A stretch of 64,000 nucleotides of DNA from Actinomycetes bacterium (GCA_021793235.1 JAJYTD010000012.1:47617-111616), one strand, 5' to 3'; positions 16,274 to 27,054 are shown, counted from the stretch's first letter. Notes: a model not told the origin generated them from the letters alone. Numbers and translations are program-made.

Positions 16274-17803
16274 TCATGGCCGCCTCCACTGCCGTCCGTC
16301 GCGGGCCAGCAGGTCGTGGCCCGACCGCGGTCCCCACGTGCCCGCCTTGTACTGCTCGGGGCGTCCCTCCTTGGCCCAGAATTCCTCGACGGGGTCGAGG
16401 ATCCGCCAGGACAGTTCCACCTCTTCCTGCCGGGGGAACAGCGGGGGGTCGCCGATGAGCACGTCGAGGATGAGCCGCTCATAGGCCTCGGGGCTGGCCT
16501 CGGTAAACGAGTGCCCGTAGGCGAAATCCATGGTGACGTCGCGGACCTCCATGGCGGCGCCGGGCACCTTGGAACCGAACCGCAGGGTGACCCCCTCGTC
16601 CGGCTGGATGCGCATCACCAGCGCGTTCTGCCCGAGGCCCTCGACATCGGTGGAGGAGAAAACCTGGTGCGGAGCGCGCTGAAAGACCAACGCGACCTCG
16701 GTCACCCGCCGTCCCAGGCGCTTGCCGGTGCGCAGGTAGAACGGAACCCCGGCCCAGCGCCGACTGCTGACCGTGAGCTTCATCGCGGCATAGGTCTCGG
16801 TGATGGAGTCGGGCGGGATGCCCTCCTCCTCTAGATATCCGGGTACTTCGGTGCCGCCCTGCCAGCCTCCGGCGTACTGGCCGCGGGCGGTTCCCGTCGC
16901 CAGGTCCGGGGGCAGCTCCACCGCCGATAGCGCCTTCTCCTTCTCCGCGCGGATCGCATCGGCGTTGAATGTCACCGGTTCCTCCATCGCCACCAGCGCG
17001 AGAAGCTGCAGCAGATGGTTCTGGATGACATCGCGCGCCGCGCCGATGCCGTCGTAGTATCCGGCGCGTCCGCCCACACCGATGTCCTCGGCCATGGTGA
17101 TCTGCACGTGGTCGACGTAGTTGCGGTTCCACAGCGGCTCGAAGAGAGTGTTGGCGAACCGCAGCGCCATGATGTTCTGGACGGTCTCCTTGCCCAGGTA
17201 GTGGTCGATCCGAAAGACGGACTGGGGCGGGAAGACGTCGTCGACGACCGCGTTGAGCTCCTTGGCGCTCTCCAGGTCGTGGCCGAAAGGCTTCTCGATG
17301 ACGACCCGGCGCCATGCGTTGTGGTCGGACTCGGCGAGCCCGCAGCGCTTGAGCTGCTCGACAACGGTGGGAAACAGCTTGGGCGGCAGGGAGAGGTAGA
17401 AGGCGTAGTTCCCGCCCGTGCCGCGTTCGGCGTCCAGCCGGCGCACCGTGTCGGCGAGCCGGTCGAACGCCTCGTCATCATGCAGCTCGCCCTGGACGAA
17501 GCGGACACCCTGGCTGAGTTGGCGCCAAACATCCTCACGGAAGGGGGTCCGGGCGTGCTCGCGTACGGCTTCGTAGGCCTGGGCGGCGAAATCCTGGTCC
17601 TCCCACTCCCTGCGGGCGAAACCGACCAGCCCGAACCCCGGCGGCAGCAGCCCCCGGTTGGCGAGGTCGTAGATGGCCGGAAGCAGCTTCTTGCGGGCGA
17701 GGTCTCCGGTGACCCCGAACAGCACGAGTACGCTGGGTCCGGCGACCCGCGGTAGGCGTCGGTCCAGTTCGTTGCGCAGCGGGTTGGGCACCGCTCCCGG
17801 CAT
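16274..17803 (-). CDS. zwf: Glucose-6-phosphate 1-dehydrogenase
   Basis: A 509-aa NADP-dependent enzyme oxidising glucose 6-phosphate to 6-phosphogluconolactone. The Rossmann motif is FGVTGDLARKKLLPAIY near 31-47, and the active-site motif RIDHYLGKE lies near 200. I chose ATG 17803 (MPGAVPNP) by length, but the ribosome site is weak. A TTG at 17818 with GGGAG upstream would add five residues. It is followed by opcA and preceded by tal on the same strand, so co-transcription is likely. Confidence 0.93.
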   Translation of the reverse strand: MPGAVPNPLRNELDRRLPRVAGPSVLVLFGVTGDLARKKLLPAIYDLANRGLLPPGFGLVGFARREWEDQDFAAQAYEAVREHARTPFREDVWRQLSQGVRFVQGELHDDEAFDRLADTVRRLDAERGTGGNYAFYLSLPPKLFPTVVEQLKRCGLAESDHNAWRRVVIEKPFGHDLESAKELNAVVDDVFPPQSVFRIDHYLGKETVQNIMALRFANTLFEPLWNRNYVDHVQITMAEDIGVGGRAGYYDGIGAARDVIQNHLLQLLALVAMEEPVTFNADAIRAEKEKALSAVELPPDLATGTARGQYAGGWQGGTEVPGYLEEEGIPPDSITETYAAMKLTVSSRRWAGVPFYLRTGKRLGRRVTEVALVFQRAPHQVFSSTDVEGLGQNALVMRIQPDEGVTLRFGSKVPGAAMEVRDVTMDFAYGHSFTEASPEAYERLILDVLIGDPPLFPRQEEVELSWRILDPVEEFWAKEGRPEQYKAGTWGPRSGHDLLARDGRQWRRP

Positions 17804-17974
17804 CGCCGGTTCTTTCAATGTCGACTCCCGTGGTGTGTGGCTGTATGTCGCCGGGGCGCCGACGCCGCAGCGTAGCGGCACGGGGCCGGCGTCGTGCTTC
17901 TGCTCGGGGAAGCCCGGCGGTGCGCTCCGGCCGGATGCCGGACGGCGCAGAGCCGCCCGGCGAAAACGCTCCGG

Positions 17975-19099
17975 TCAGTCGGCGGAGCCGAGCTGCCGCG
18001 CGACGTTCTTCAGCAGCCCTTCCCAGGACTTCTCGAACTTCGCCACGCCTTCGTCCTCCAGCACCTTGACCACGTCGTCGTAGTCGATGCCGACCTCGGC
18101 CAGGGCCTCCAGGTCGGCGCGGGCCTGAGCGTAGTTGCCGCGTACGGTGTCGCCGGTGATCTCGGCGTGGTCGGCCGCGGCCTCCAACGTGGCCTCCGGC
18201 ATCGTGTTGACGGTCCCCGGGGCGACCAGGCGGGTGACATAGCGGGTGTCGTCATAGGCCGGGTCCTTGACCCCGGTGGACGCCCACAAGGGGTGCTGCG
18301 ATGTCGCGCCGGCGGCCTCCAGGGCCTTCCACCGGTCGGTGGCGAACACCTCCTCGTAGAGCTCATAGGCCAGGTGGGCGTTTGCTATGGCGGCGCGTCC
18401 GCGAAGCGCCGCGGCGGCGTCGGTGCCGATCTTCTCCAGCCGCTTGTCGACCTCGGTGTCGACGCGGCTCACGAAGAACGACGCGACCGACTGGATCCTG
18501 CTGAGGTCGAGCCCGTTCTCGGCGGCCTGCTCCAGGCCCGCGAGGAAAGCGTCCATGACGGCGCGGTAGCGGTCCAAGGAGAAGATCAGGGTGACGTTGA
18601 CGCTGATGCCCTCGGCGAGCGACCGGGTGATGGCCGGCAGCCCTTCCTGCGTGGCGGGGATCTTGATCATCAGGTTGGGGCGGTCCACCAGCCACCACAG
18701 CGCGCGTGCCTCGGCCACGGTGCGCTCGGTGTCGCGTGCCAGGCGCGGGTCGACCTCCAGCGAGACCCGGCCACCGATACGGCCGGTGGCCTCATAGGTG
18801 GGGCGCAGCACATCGGCCGCCCAGCGGATGTCGTAGCCGGTGATCGCGCGCACCGCCTCCTCCACCGAGACGCCGCGCAGTGCGAGGTCGCGAAGCTGGT
18901 CATCGTAGGCGTCGCCCTCTTTGAGAGCCTTGTCGAAGATCGTCGGGTTCGACGTGACACCGACGACGCTCTTGTGCGCGATGAGTTCGGCGAGGTTTCC
19001 CGAGCGCAGCCGCTCCCGGCTGATGTCGTCCAGCCACACGGAGACGCCTTCGCCGGACAGTTCGCTCAGCCTGTTGGTGCTGCTCGATGTGTTGGTCAT
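17975..19099 (-). CDS. tal: Transaldolase
   Basis: A 374-aa transaldolase transferring dihydroxyacetone units between sugar phosphates. [12 protein letters not shown] and [12 protein letters not shown] are the N-terminal signatures of the actinobacterial type (about 372 aa). The Schiff-base lysine is in [11 protein letters not shown]. The start is not settled: ATG 19099 (MTNTSS) gives the usual length, while ATG 19111 adds MSEA. Neither has an ideally spaced ribosome site. It sits between tkt and zwf on the same strand. Confidence 0.93.
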   Translation of the reverse strand: MTNTSSSTNRLSELSGEGVSVWLDDISRERLRSGNLAELIAHKSVVGVTSNPTIFDKALKEGDAYDDQLRDLALRGVSVEEAVRAITGYDIRWAADVLRPTYEATGRIGGRVSLEVDPRLARDTERTVAEARALWWLVDRPNLMIKIPATQEGLPAITRSLAEGISVNVTLIFSLDRYRAVMDAFLAGLEQAAENGLDLSRIQSVASFFVSRVDTEVDKRLEKIGTDAAAALRGRAAIANAHLAYELYEEVFATDRWKALEAAGATSQHPLWASTGVKDPAYDDTRYVTRLVAPGTVNTMPEATLEAAADHAEITGDTVRGNYAQARADLEALAEVGIDYDDVVKVLEDEGVAKFEKSWEGLLKNVARQLGSAD

Positions 19100-19167
19100 G
19101 GCCTCGCTCATTCCTGGTCGACGGGCGGTGCGCACCTGCGGGCGCGCACCGCCTTCCGTACAACAGA

Positions 19168-21288
19168 TCAGTTTCCGGTCGTCGTTCCCTTTTCACCGCC
19201 GAGCTTGGCGATGCTGGCGTGTACGGCGGCGACGACGCGGTCGGGCGTCAGGCCGAACTGCTCGTACAGCGTCTGGTAGGGCGCCGACGCGCCGAAGTGC
19301 TCCAAGCTCACGGTCTCGCCGACCTCGCCGACGAACTGGTGCCAGCCGAGCCCGATTCCGGCCTCGACCGAAACACGGGCGCGCACCGACGACGGCAGGA
19401 CACTGCGGCGGTAGGACTCGTCCTGCTGCTGGAACCACTCCACACTCGGCATGGACACTACGCGGGTGGGGGTTCCGGTCTCCTCCAGACGTTCGCGGGC
19501 CTCCAGAGCGATCGCGACCTCGCTGCCGGTGGCGATGATGATCGCCTTTGGTTTCCCGTTCCCCGCCTCAGCGAGCACATAACCGCCCTTGGCGGTGTTC
19601 TCCGCGGAAGCCAGCTCCTCGCGGTCCAGGGTCGGAACGTTCTGCCTGGTCAGTGCGAGCGCTGCGGGACGGTCGCCATTGCGCAGGATGGTGCGCCAGG
19701 CCACGACGGTCTCGTTGGCGTCGGCGGGGCGGACCACGTCCAGGCCGGGGATGGCGCGCAGCGACCACAGGTGCTCGACCGGCTGGTGGGTGGGGCCGTC
19801 CTCGCCGAGGCCGATGGAGTCGTGCGTCCACACATAGGTGACCGGCAGCTTCATCAATGCGGCCAGCCGCACCGCAGGCCGCATGTAGTCGCTGAACACA
19901 AGGAAGGTGCCCCCGTAAGGGCGGGTCGGGCCGTGCAGTGCGATGCCGTTGATGATCGAGCCCATACCGTGCTCGCGGACGCCGAAGTGCAGCACGCGGC
20001 CGAACCGGTTGCCCGAGAAGGCCTTGGTCGAGTACTCCTCGGGGATGAAGGACGGCTCGCCCTTGGGCGTGGTGTTGTTGGAGCCGGCCAGGTCGGCCGA
20101 TCCGCCCCACAGCTCCGGCAGCACCGGTGCGATGGCGCTGAGCACTTCACCGCTGGCCTTTCGGGTGGCCACGCCCTTCGCGCTGGTCTCGAAGACCGGC
20201 AGGGCCTTCTCCCAGTCGTCGGGCAGTCGGCCCGACTGCAGCCGGTCGAAGAGGTCGGCGCGCTCGCCGGCGCTCGCGCGCCACTCCTCGAAGGAGGTCT
20301 GCCACTCGGCGTGCGCCGCCCGGCCGCGGTCGACGGCCGTGCGGGAGTGGTCGAGCAGCTCGGCGGGGACGTCGAAGCGGGTGTCGGGGTTCAGGCCCAG
20401 CACCTGTTTGGTGGCGGCGACCTCCTCCGCACCTATGGCCGCGCCGTGGATCGCACCGGTGTTCTGCTTGTTCGGTGCGGGCCAGCCGATGATCGTGCGC
20501 AATTTGATGAACGAGGGCCGCTCGGTCTCGGCTTTCGCGGCCATGATCGCCCGGTGCAGTGCCGCGACGTCCTCGTGGTAGGAGCCGCTGGCGGTCCAGT
20601 CGATTTCCTGGACGTGCCAGCCGTAGGCCTCGTAGCGGGCCGCGACGTCCTCGGAGAAGGCGATCTGGGTGTCGTCCTCGATGGAGATGTGGTTGTCGTC
20701 ATAGATGACGATAAGGTTGCCGAGCTTGTGGGTGCCGGCCAGCGCGCTCGCTTCGTGGCTGATGCCCTCTTGGACGTCGCCGTCCGAGCAGATCGCGTAG
20801 ACGAAGTGGTCGAAGGGGCTCTCGCCGGGGGCCGACTCGGGGTCGAACAGGCCGCGCTCGCGGCGGGCCGCCATCGCCATGCCGACCGCGTTGCCGATGC
20901 CCTGGCCGAGCGGGCCGGTGGTGGTCTCGACCCCTGTGGTGTGGCCGAACTCCGGGTGGCCGGGAGTGAGGCTGTCCCACTGGCGCAGCCGCTTGATGTC
21001 GTCCAGGGAGAGGCCGTATCCGGCCAGGAAGAGCTGGATGTAGAGGGTGAGACTGGAGTGGCCGCACGACAGTACGAACCGGTCGCGGCCCACCCAGGAG
21101 GGATCGCTGGGGTCATGCCGCATGATCTTCTGGAAGAGCAGGTAGGCCGCTGGCGCGAGGCTCATCGCGGTGCCGGGGTGACCCGAACCCGCCTCCTCGA
21201 CCGCGTCCATCGCCAGGGCGCGGACCACATCGACGGCGCGCTGGTCGAGTTCCGACCACTCAAGGGGTTCCGAGGTGTCGATGTTCAC
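19168..21288 (-). CDS. tkt: Transketolase
   Basis: A 706-aa thiamine-diphosphate enzyme of the non-oxidative pentose phosphate pathway. Visible signatures are [16 protein letters not shown] near the N-terminus and the ThDP/Mg motif [15 protein letters not shown] near 160-175. Further on are the pyrimidine-domain segment [19 protein letters not shown] and [16 protein letters not shown]. It is the first gene of the tkt-tal-zwf-opcA-pgl run, and its promoter must lie in the 630-bp region shared with the divergent ctaB. Confidence 0.95.
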   Translation of the reverse strand: MNIDTSEPLEWSELDQRAVDVVRALAMDAVEEAGSGHPGTAMSLAPAAYLLFQKIMRHDPSDPSWVGRDRFVLSCGHSSLTLYIQLFLAGYGLSLDDIKRLRQWDSLTPGHPEFGHTTGVETTTGPLGQGIGNAVGMAMAARRERGLFDPESAPGESPFDHFVYAICSDGDVQEGISHEASALAGTHKLGNLIVIYDDNHISIEDDTQIAFSEDVAARYEAYGWHVQEIDWTASGSYHEDVAALHRAIMAAKAETERPSFIKLRTIIGWPAPNKQNTGAIHGAAIGAEEVAATKQVLGLNPDTRFDVPAELLDHSRTAVDRGRAAHAEWQTSFEEWRASAGERADLFDRLQSGRLPDDWEKALPVFETSAKGVATRKASGEVLSAIAPVLPELWGGSADLAGSNNTTPKGEPSFIPEEYSTKAFSGNRFGRVLHFGVREHGMGSIINGIALHGPTRPYGGTFLVFSDYMRPAVRLAALMKLPVTYVWTHDSIGLGEDGPTHQPVEHLWSLRAIPGLDVVRPADANETVVAWRTILRNGDRPAALALTRQNVPTLDREELASAENTAKGGYVLAEAGNGKPKAIIIATGSEVAIALEARERLEETGTPTRVVSMPSVEWFQQQDESYRRSVLPSSVRARVSVEAGIGLGWHQFVGEVGETVSLEHFGASAPYQTLYEQFGLTPDRVVAAVHASIAKLGGEKGTTTGN

Positions 21289-21922
21289 GCGGGCTCAGGG
21301 CTCCTTTCGCGCATTCAGTCGATATCCGGGCATCGTCGGCCGGGGATCGTGAATGTGAGGTTGTCCGTGGTCGTGGCGTCCTGCCGTGTGGTCCGCGCGA
21401 GGGGGCGGCTCCTGCGCGGTGGCCGGGACCGGTCCGGGCGCCGCATCGATCTGGGCGAAACAGCCCGGAGAACACGACAGGCGACCAAGGGCGAGCCTAT
21501 CGCCCAAACGGGCCGGGAGGGGGCTGCAACACGTCCGACCGCGGCCGGCCGCCGCGTGCGCGGGCCGATGGGGAGAGAGCCGGTGGGGAGAAAACGGAGG
21601 CGCGGCGCCTTGTGCGTCCCCGTGCCGGATGTGGGATCCTCGGTGCGCGGTGCCTGTACGCGGGGGCGGCGCGGCCGGAAGATACGGTCCCGATGGGCAT
21701 CTCCGGCGAGTCTACGCCCCGGTCAATGCGGTTTCAGGGCAAGTACTACAGTATGTCGTTGACGGGGTCGCGCGGCTCCTGCGTCCGCGTTCGAAGCGGC
21801 TGCGAGCCCGCTGCGGCGATCACATTCGGCAATTCTTCGAGGTTCAGCGTGTCAGTGTCCGTAGAGCGGATGTCCCCCGAGACGGTGGCCCCTTGCGCAG
21901 GGCCTGCGGCGCGGCGGCGCTG
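21289..21922. other. 634-bp divergent intergenic region tkt/ctaB
   Basis: There is no convincing gene here. Open frames run through it on several strands, but they lack ribosome sites and conserved motifs. It must contain the divergent promoters of tkt and ctaB. The one strong signal is the palindrome at 21744-21760. The distance from that palindrome to the ctaB start (about 160 bp) suggests a long 5' leader or a second promoter. Confidence 0.5.
21744..21760 (+). promoter_or_regulatory. BlaI-like palindrome upstream of ctaB
   Basis: TACTACA-GTA-TGTCGTT, an imperfect palindrome of the TACTACA-N3-TGTAGTA type that I associate with BlaI/CopY-family repressors such as mycobacterial BlaI. Nearly the same 17-mer lies over the ctaA start at 26046-26062. 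The sharing of one motif by the two heme O/A genes is seen directly; the regulator is inference. Confidence 0.5.
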
Positions 21923-22906
21923 ATGGCCGTGGTAAACCGGGGACAGCCGACCGAAACACAGGGCGGGGACGGTTCGGGGGCCGAAGCGGCGAGGACCGTG
22001 CGGCGCGCCTCTTTCGGTACCTACGTACGCGCCTATGTCGCGCTGTCCAAGCCCCGCGTGATCGAGTTGCTGCTCATCACCACCATCCCGGTGATGTTCG
22101 TGGCAGCGGCGGGGCCGCCTCCGCTGTGGACGGCCGTGGCCACGCTGGTATTCGGCGCCATGTCCGCGGCCAGCGCCAACGCGATCAACTGCTACTTCGA
22201 CCGCGACATCGACCAGGAGATGCGGCGCACCCGCCGCAGGCCGGTCGCGATGGACCAGGTCACTCCGCGCGGTGCCATGACCTACGGCCTCGTGCTCGCC
22301 GCCGGGTCCACACTCGGGTTCGCGGTGTTCGTCAATATCCTGTCGGCGGCGCTGTCGCTGTTCGCGATCCTCTTCTACATCTTCGTCTACACGCTGCTGC
22401 TCAAGCGGCGCACCGCGCAGAACGTGGTGTGGGGCGGTATCGCCGGGTGCATGCCGGTGCTCATCGGCTGGTCGGCCATTACCGAACAGCTCGACTGGGC
22501 CCCGTTCATCCTCTTTCTCGTCGTGTTCTTCTGGACGCCGCCCCACACCTGGGCGCTGGCGATGCGCTACCGCGAGGACTACGCGGCGGCGAAGGTGCCG
22601 ATGCTGCCGGTGGTGGCGGGCGAACGCCGGGTGCTGCTGGAGTGCGTGCTCTACAGTTGGGCGACCGTTGTGGTCTCGCTGCTCCTCTGGCCGGTCGCCG
22701 AGACCACCCTGTTCTACCCGGCCGCGGCAGCGGCGCTGGGCGCCCTGCTGCTGGTGCAGGCCCACCGGCTGCTCGCCCGCGTCCGCTCCGGTGCCACCGG
22801 CCCGCAGGTGAAGACAATGGGCTTCTTCCACCTTTCCAACGCCTACCTCGCGCTGCTGTTCTCCGCGGTCACCATCGACCCGCTGCTCAAGAACCTCATC
22901 AGCTAG
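21923..22906 (+). CDS. ctaB: Protoheme IX farnesyltransferase (heme O synthase)
   Basis: A 327-aa integral membrane enzyme of the UbiA prenyltransferase superfamily that farnesylates heme B to heme O for aa3-type oxidase. The signature [19 protein letters not shown] (about 90-108) holds the diphosphate-binding aspartates, and [15 protein letters not shown] is the second conserved loop. About eight or nine hydrophobic helices are evident. ATG 21923 was chosen by alignment to the usual length, although no good ribosome site precedes it. Its partner ctaA lies 3 kb downstream on the other strand. Confidence 0.92.
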   Translation: MAVVNRGQPTETQGGDGSGAEAARTVRRASFGTYVRAYVALSKPRVIELLLITTIPVMFVAAAGPPPLWTAVATLVFGAMSAASANAINCYFDRDIDQEMRRTRRRPVAMDQVTPRGAMTYGLVLAAGSTLGFAVFVNILSAALSLFAILFYIFVYTLLLKRRTAQNVVWGGIAGCMPVLIGWSAITEQLDWAPFILFLVVFFWTPPHTWALAMRYREDYAAAKVPMLPVVAGERRVLLECVLYSWATVVVSLLLWPVAETTLFYPAAAAALGALLLVQAHRLLARVRSGATGPQVKTMGFFHLSNAYLALLFSAVTIDPLLKNLIS

Positions 22907-22958
22907 GGCGGCCGGGAGCCGGGGCCCCGCGCCTGCGGCGGGGTGAGATGCTGGTCCC

Positions 22959-23582
22959 ATGCGAGAGGTCACCGCGTGGGAGGCCATAGTGCAGGCCGAC
23001 CCTAACCATTCCCAGTGGTACATCGAACGTTTCCGGACGATGGCCGCGCAGGGCCACGACCTCGCGGGCGAGGCCCGCATGGTCGACGCGATGCTGCCGC
23101 GCGGGTCGCGGGTCCTGGACGCGGGGTGCGGAACCGGGCGCGTGGGGGCGGAGCTCGCCGCGCGCGGACACGACGTCGTGGGTGTGGACGTCGACCCGCG
23201 CCTGATCGCGGCGGCGCGCGAGGACCATCCGGGGCCCGACTGGCGGGTGGGCGACCTTGCCGAACTCGACCTGGTGGGCGAGGGGGAAGCGTCCTTTGAC
23301 GCCGTGGTCTGCGCGGGCAACGTGCTGACCTTCGTGGCCCCCGGCACCGAGGCCGAGGTACTGCGCAGGATGGGTGCGCACGCGGGCGACGGCGGACGGG
23401 TGGCCGTCGGTTTCGGCGCGGGGCGCGGATACACCTTCGACCGGTTCTTCGCCGACGCCGGCGAAGCCGGGCTGGTACTGGACCTGGCGTTGTCCACCTG
23501 GGATCTGCGGCCCTTCACCGCGGAATCGGACTTCCTGGTCGCCGTCCTGCGTCCGGAGTCCGCTTCCGCACATCAGCAGTGA
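22959..23582 (+). CDS. Class I SAM-dependent methyltransferase
   Basis: A 207-aa Rossmann-fold methyltransferase. Motif I is VLDAGCGTGRVGAEL near 51-65, followed by the acidic motif II VVGVDVDPRLIAAA and motif IV FDAVVCAGNVLTFV. The N-terminal WYIERFRTMAAQGHDLAGEARMVDAM pattern is common in small actinobacterial methyltransferases of unknown substrate. It follows ctaB by 52 bp on the same strand and could be co-transcribed, but nothing ties its function to heme. Confidence 0.8.
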   Translation: MREVTAWEAIVQADPNHSQWYIERFRTMAAQGHDLAGEARMVDAMLPRGSRVLDAGCGTGRVGAELAARGHDVVGVDVDPRLIAAAREDHPGPDWRVGDLAELDLVGEGEASFDAVVCAGNVLTFVAPGTEAEVLRRMGAHAGDGGRVAVGFGAGRGYTFDRFFADAGEAGLVLDLALSTWDLRPFTAESDFLVAVLRPESASAHQQ

Positions 23583-23723
23583 ACCTGAACTGTTCTGGGT
23601 CTGAACCCCGGCGAAAAGTAGGGGTGCTGCCCTTGGCCGCGGAATGTCCAGGGCCTGTCGACACGGAAGTGAATCGATGGGCCTTTTATTCAGGGTGCAT
23701 CCCGACCCGTTACGATCAAGGCC

Positions 23724-25034
23724 ATGCCCGCACTTGACACGAAAGCCATCCTGGAGGGACGCCGCCCCGGGCGCCGCCAGATCGGGTTGACCATCGGCAT
23801 CGTCATCAGCGTGCTCTGCGCGCTGCTGATGATGGGCTACCTGCTGTTGTCGGGGCTGGCCGGGGGAGGGGTGGCCGGTGTCGTCGGGTTCCTCATCAGC
23901 CTCGTCGCGGCCGTCATCCCCGTCGCGATCCTGGTCCCGCTCATCCTGCTGCTGGACCGGCTGGAACCCGAACCCGGGGTGGTACTGCTCTTCGCCTTCC
24001 TCTGGGGGGCGGGTGTGGCGGTCGTCGTCTCCTTTGTACTGAACACCGCGGGCATGCAACTGTGGGCAGTCCCCGCCTTCGGCCCCGACATCGGGGTCAT
24101 CATCAGCACGGCGGTCGGCGCCCCGCTGGTGGAGGAGAGCGCCAAGGGGATCGTCCTGCTGCTCCTGCTGTGGCGGCGCCGCCATGAGATCGACTCCTAC
24201 ACCGATGGCGTGATCTATGCGGCCATGGTCGCCACCGGCTTCGCCTTCACGGAGAACATCCTCTACTTCCTCAGCTCCTACTTCGAGGCCGGCTTCTTCG
24301 GGTTCGCCTTCACCTTCGTGCTGCGCGGCCTCATCTCCCCCTTCGGGCACCCCCTCTATACCGCGATGATCGGCATCGGTGTCGCCTACACGGCGATCAA
24401 TCGCGGCGGGCTGCGCTTCCTCGCCCCGTTCATCGGGTGGGTCGCCGCCGTCGTCCTGCACGGGCTGTGGAACGGGTCCACGCTCTTCGGCTGGCTGGGC
24501 TTTGGCATCGCCTATGTACTGCTGTTCTTCGTGCTGCTGTCGGTCATCGTCATCGCGGTGCAGGACCGGCGCCGCCAGGTTGCGGCGATCTCTCACTATC
24601 TGCCCCCCTACATCGCCACCGGACTGGTCTCCCCGGCCGATATCCGGATGCTCAGCTCGATGGGCGGGCGCCGCGGGGCGCGCAACTGGGCGCAGCGCAA
24701 CGCCGGCCAGAGAGGCCGCCAGGCGATGAAGGACTACCAGCTCGCGGCGACCGAGCTCGCGCTGCTGCACCAGCGCCTGGACCGCGGCGTGGCACGCTCG
24801 TACTGGGAGGGACAGCGCGACGCGTTCCTCGCCCTCATGCACGTGGCCCGGGAGGCGTTCATCGGGCGCGTGCAGCAGCCGGTGGCTCCAGCGTGGGCGC
24901 CGACACCGACAGACTCAGGCTTCCTGAAGCGCTCCGACTTCTCCCACGTCATCGCCCAGGCGCAACAGCAGCGACAGGGCATGCCGCCTACGGGCGGGCA
25001 GCCTCCCTACGGTCCGCCTCCCGAGAGGCGCTGA
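23724..25034 (+). CDS. PrsW-family intramembrane metalloprotease
   Basis: A 436-aa multi-pass membrane protein. It carries the PrsW/glutamic-type signatures: VEESAKG (Glu137, Glu138) in one helix, FAFTENILYF, GHPLYTAMIG with His near 208, and LHGLWNGS with His near 246. PrsW proteins cleave membrane-bound anti-sigma factors, but the substrate here is unknown. The C-terminal ~150 residues are cytosolic, with an HQRLDRG/RDAFLALMH helical segment. A TACGAT -10-like hexamer lies 12 bp before the ATG. The 3' end overlaps the convergent ctaA by 47 bp. Confidence 0.85.
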   Translation: MPALDTKAILEGRRPGRRQIGLTIGIVISVLCALLMMGYLLLSGLAGGGVAGVVGFLISLVAAVIPVAILVPLILLLDRLEPEPGVVLLFAFLWGAGVAVVVSFVLNTAGMQLWAVPAFGPDIGVIISTAVGAPLVEESAKGIVLLLLLWRRRHEIDSYTDGVIYAAMVATGFAFTENILYFLSSYFEAGFFGFAFTFVLRGLISPFGHPLYTAMIGIGVAYTAINRGGLRFLAPFIGWVAAVVLHGLWNGSTLFGWLGFGIAYVLLFFVLLSVIVIAVQDRRRQVAAISHYLPPYIATGLVSPADIRMLSSMGGRRGARNWAQRNAGQRGRQAMKDYQLAATELALLHQRLDRGVARSYWEGQRDAFLALMHVAREAFIGRVQQPVAPAWAPTPTDSGFLKRSDFSHVIAQAQQQRQGMPPTGGQPPYGPPPERR

Positions 25035-26046
25035 CCGCGGTGCGCTCGGCCGTTGCGAAGTAGACCCGCAGGACCGCGATCCATACCAGGGCCGAACCGA
25101 GGACGTGCAGCACGACGAGCCACTCGGGTAGTCCCAGCAGGTACTGCGCGTATCCGATGGCCCCCTGCCCGAGGAGGACCGCCAGAAGCAGCCGCGCGGA
25201 GGTGCGCACCGCCGGGGGGGCGGCCGCCCGGGAGGTCAGGACGACCAGCGCGACCGTGCCGAGGACCGCGGCCCAGGCCAGAGCCGAGTGGATTCGGGAG
25301 ACGGCCACCATGTCAAAGCCCCACCGCGGCGCTTCGGCGTCGCCGCCGTGCGGGCCGGTGCCGGTGACGATGGTCCCGGCGACCAGGAGCAGAAAGCCCA
25401 GCGGCACCATGGCCGTGGCCAGTGTACGCACCAGCGGGGACACGGTCAGCCGCAGCTCTCCCCGCGGTTCGCGGCAGCGCACATAGAAGGCGACGGCGGG
25501 GATCACCACCAGTATGGACAGCAGGAAGTGCGCGGCTACCGAGGCCGGGTGCAGTTTGGACCAGACGGTGATACCGCCGACGACGGCCTGGCCGAGCACG
25601 CCCAGCGGGACGATCGTCGCGAGGGTGATCAAGTCGCGGCGGCGGGGGCGCATTCGCAGCGCCGCCACGAACACGATGACGCCGACGGCCAAGACCAGGA
25701 ACGTCAGGGTGCGGTTGCCGAATTCGATGGCGGCGTTCAGCGCCGCGTGTTCGGTACCGACGGGAACGAAGCTGTCCTCGGTGCAGCGCGGCCACTCCGA
25801 GCAGCCCAGTCCGGACGAGGTGACCCGCACGGTAGCACCGCTGACGGCGATACCGGCGTTGACGGCGATGTTGGCCAGCGCCCATCCGCGCACAGAGCGT
25901 GCCGTGGGCTCCCAGGCGGTGCGGGCGAGCACGGCGATCACGGCGATCACAGTGGTGACCACAGCGACCTGCCACACCCACAGCGGCAGGGAGAGGATTT
26001 CGATGTCGTCGGCCGCGAACACGGCCGGACCTGGGAGACCACGCAT
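24988..26046 (-). CDS. ctaA: Heme A synthase (CtaA/COX15)
   Basis: A 352-aa eight-helix membrane enzyme that oxidises heme O to heme A. Typical features are GATVRVTSSGLGCSEWPRC near the N-terminus, which includes the extracytoplasmic cysteine loop, then the heme-ligand helix EFGNRTLTF and a second half with HSALAWAAV and VLHVLGSALVW. I chose ATG 26046. A GTG at 26067 is possible, but neither has a ribosome site. The BlaI-like palindrome overlaps the start, so a leaderless transcript controlled at its first bases is plausible. Confidence 0.9.
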   Translation of the reverse strand: MRGLPGPAVFAADDIEILSLPLWVWQVAVVTTVIAVIAVLARTAWEPTARSVRGWALANIAVNAGIAVSGATVRVTSSGLGCSEWPRCTEDSFVPVGTEHAALNAAIEFGNRTLTFLVLAVGVIVFVAALRMRPRRRDLITLATIVPLGVLGQAVVGGITVWSKLHPASVAAHFLLSILVVIPAVAFYVRCREPRGELRLTVSPLVRTLATAMVPLGFLLLVAGTIVTGTGPHGGDAEAPRWGFDMVAVSRIHSALAWAAVLGTVALVVLTSRAAAPPAVRTSARLLLAVLLGQGAIGYAQYLLGLPEWLVVLHVLGSALVWIAVLRVYFATAERTAVSASREADRREAARP

Positions 26047-26062
26047 ACGACACACTGTAGTA
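26046..26062 (-). promoter_or_regulatory. BlaI-like palindrome at the ctaA start
   Basis: On the ctaA strand this reads TACTACA-GTG-TGTCGTA, a 13-of-14 match between arms counting one mismatch, and it covers the first base of the start codon. It closely matches the palindrome upstream of ctaB (21744-21760). A repressor here would block transcription initiation or the leaderless start. Confidence 0.5.
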
Positions 26063-26112
26063 GACACAGCGGTGCACGCTCGTTGGGACGGGCGCCCGGG
26101 AAAAGACCCGGA

Positions 26113-27054
26113 TCAGGGCGTTGCTCCGTCGGCCCGTGCGTCTTCGCGCGGTCGACGGGTGGCGCCGACACTCGCCGCCACGACACAACCGACCGCGAGC
26201 CACTGCCAGGTCGACAGGAACTCGCCGAGCAGCACCAGCCCGATGAGGGCGGCCGCGGCCGGCTCAAGACTCATCAGGATGCCGAACACGCGGGGCGGCA
26301 TCCGGCGCAGCGCCTGCATCTCCAGGGTGTAGGGCACCACAGAGGACAGCAGCCCGACAGCCAGTCCGAGGAGCAGCAGGCGGGGGTCGAGCAGTGCCGA
26401 CCCCCCTTCGGCGATACCGGCCGGTGCGACGAGCACCACACCGACGACGCTTGCGATGGCCAGCCCTGACGTGCCGGAGAAGCGCCGACCGGTGGCGGCG
26501 CTGAGGAGGATGTAGCCCGCCCAGGCGGCTCCGGCGAGAAGCGCGAACGCGACCCCGGCCGCGGTGATGTCGCCGTCGCTGCGCCCCAGGAGCACGACGC
26601 CCGTTCCAGCGAGCACCACCCACAGCAGGTCGATCCGGCGCCGTGATCCGGCGACCGCCACCGCGAGCGGCCCCAGGAATTCGATGGTCACCGCGATCCC
26701 CAGCGGAATGCGGGCGAACGACTGGTAGATGGCGTAGTTCATGGTCGCCAGGCACAGCCCGAAACCGATCACCACCAGCCAGTCGGCACGGGTGCGCCCG
26801 CGCAGCGCCGGGCGGGCCAGAATGAGCAGGACGGCGGCCGAGGTCAGCAGCCGCAGCCACACGACGGCGCTCGGCGGCAGTACCCCGAACAGGTTCTTCG
26901 CGATCCCCGCGCCTAGCTGCACCGACAGGATGCCGATCAGCACCATCCACGTCGGTGGAATGATGTCTCCGGCTGTGCGGAACAGGGCCGCTCCACTGGA
27001 AAACCGGGCCCGGAAGGGGCCGCCGGACTCGTTCACCGCCGCATGCGCGTCCAC
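26113..27054 (-). CDS. EamA/RhtA-type transporter
   Basis: A 313-aa ten-helix membrane protein of the drug/metabolite transporter superfamily, most like RhtA amino-acid exporters. It shows two EamA repeats; [27 protein letters not shown] and [25 protein letters not shown] are the conserved helix-loop pairs of this family. GTG 27054 was chosen because AGGA stands nine bases upstream and longer frames start in non-hydrophobic, compositionally odd sequence. Substrate unknown; homologues export threonine or homoserine. It is divergent from the arginine deiminase gene. Confidence 0.85.
   Translation of the reverse strand: MDAHAAVNESGGPFRARFSSGAALFRTAGDIIPPTWMVLIGILSVQLGAGIAKNLFGVLPPSAVVWLRLLTSAAVLLILARPALRGRTRADWLVVIGFGLCLATMNYAIYQSFARIPLGIAVTIEFLGPLAVAVAGSRRRIDLLWVVLAGTGVVLLGRSDGDITAAGVAFALLAGAAWAGYILLSAATGRRFSGTSGLAIASVVGVVLVAPAGIAEGGSALLDPRLLLLGLAVGLLSSVVPYTLEMQALRRMPPRVFGILMSLEPAAAALIGLVLLGEFLSTWQWLAVGCVVAASVGATRRPREDARADGATP

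Noticed and set aside
17894..21762. Long plus-strand frames opposite tal and tkt (461 and 891 codons)
   Set aside because: They are complementary-strand shadows of well-identified enzymes; no ribosome sites or recognisable domains.
22899..24842. A 647-codon minus-strand frame opposite the methyltransferase and PrsW genes
   Set aside because: Rich in Glu/Asp/Arg/Gly/Gln with no fold; the plus-strand genes have clear motifs and promoters.
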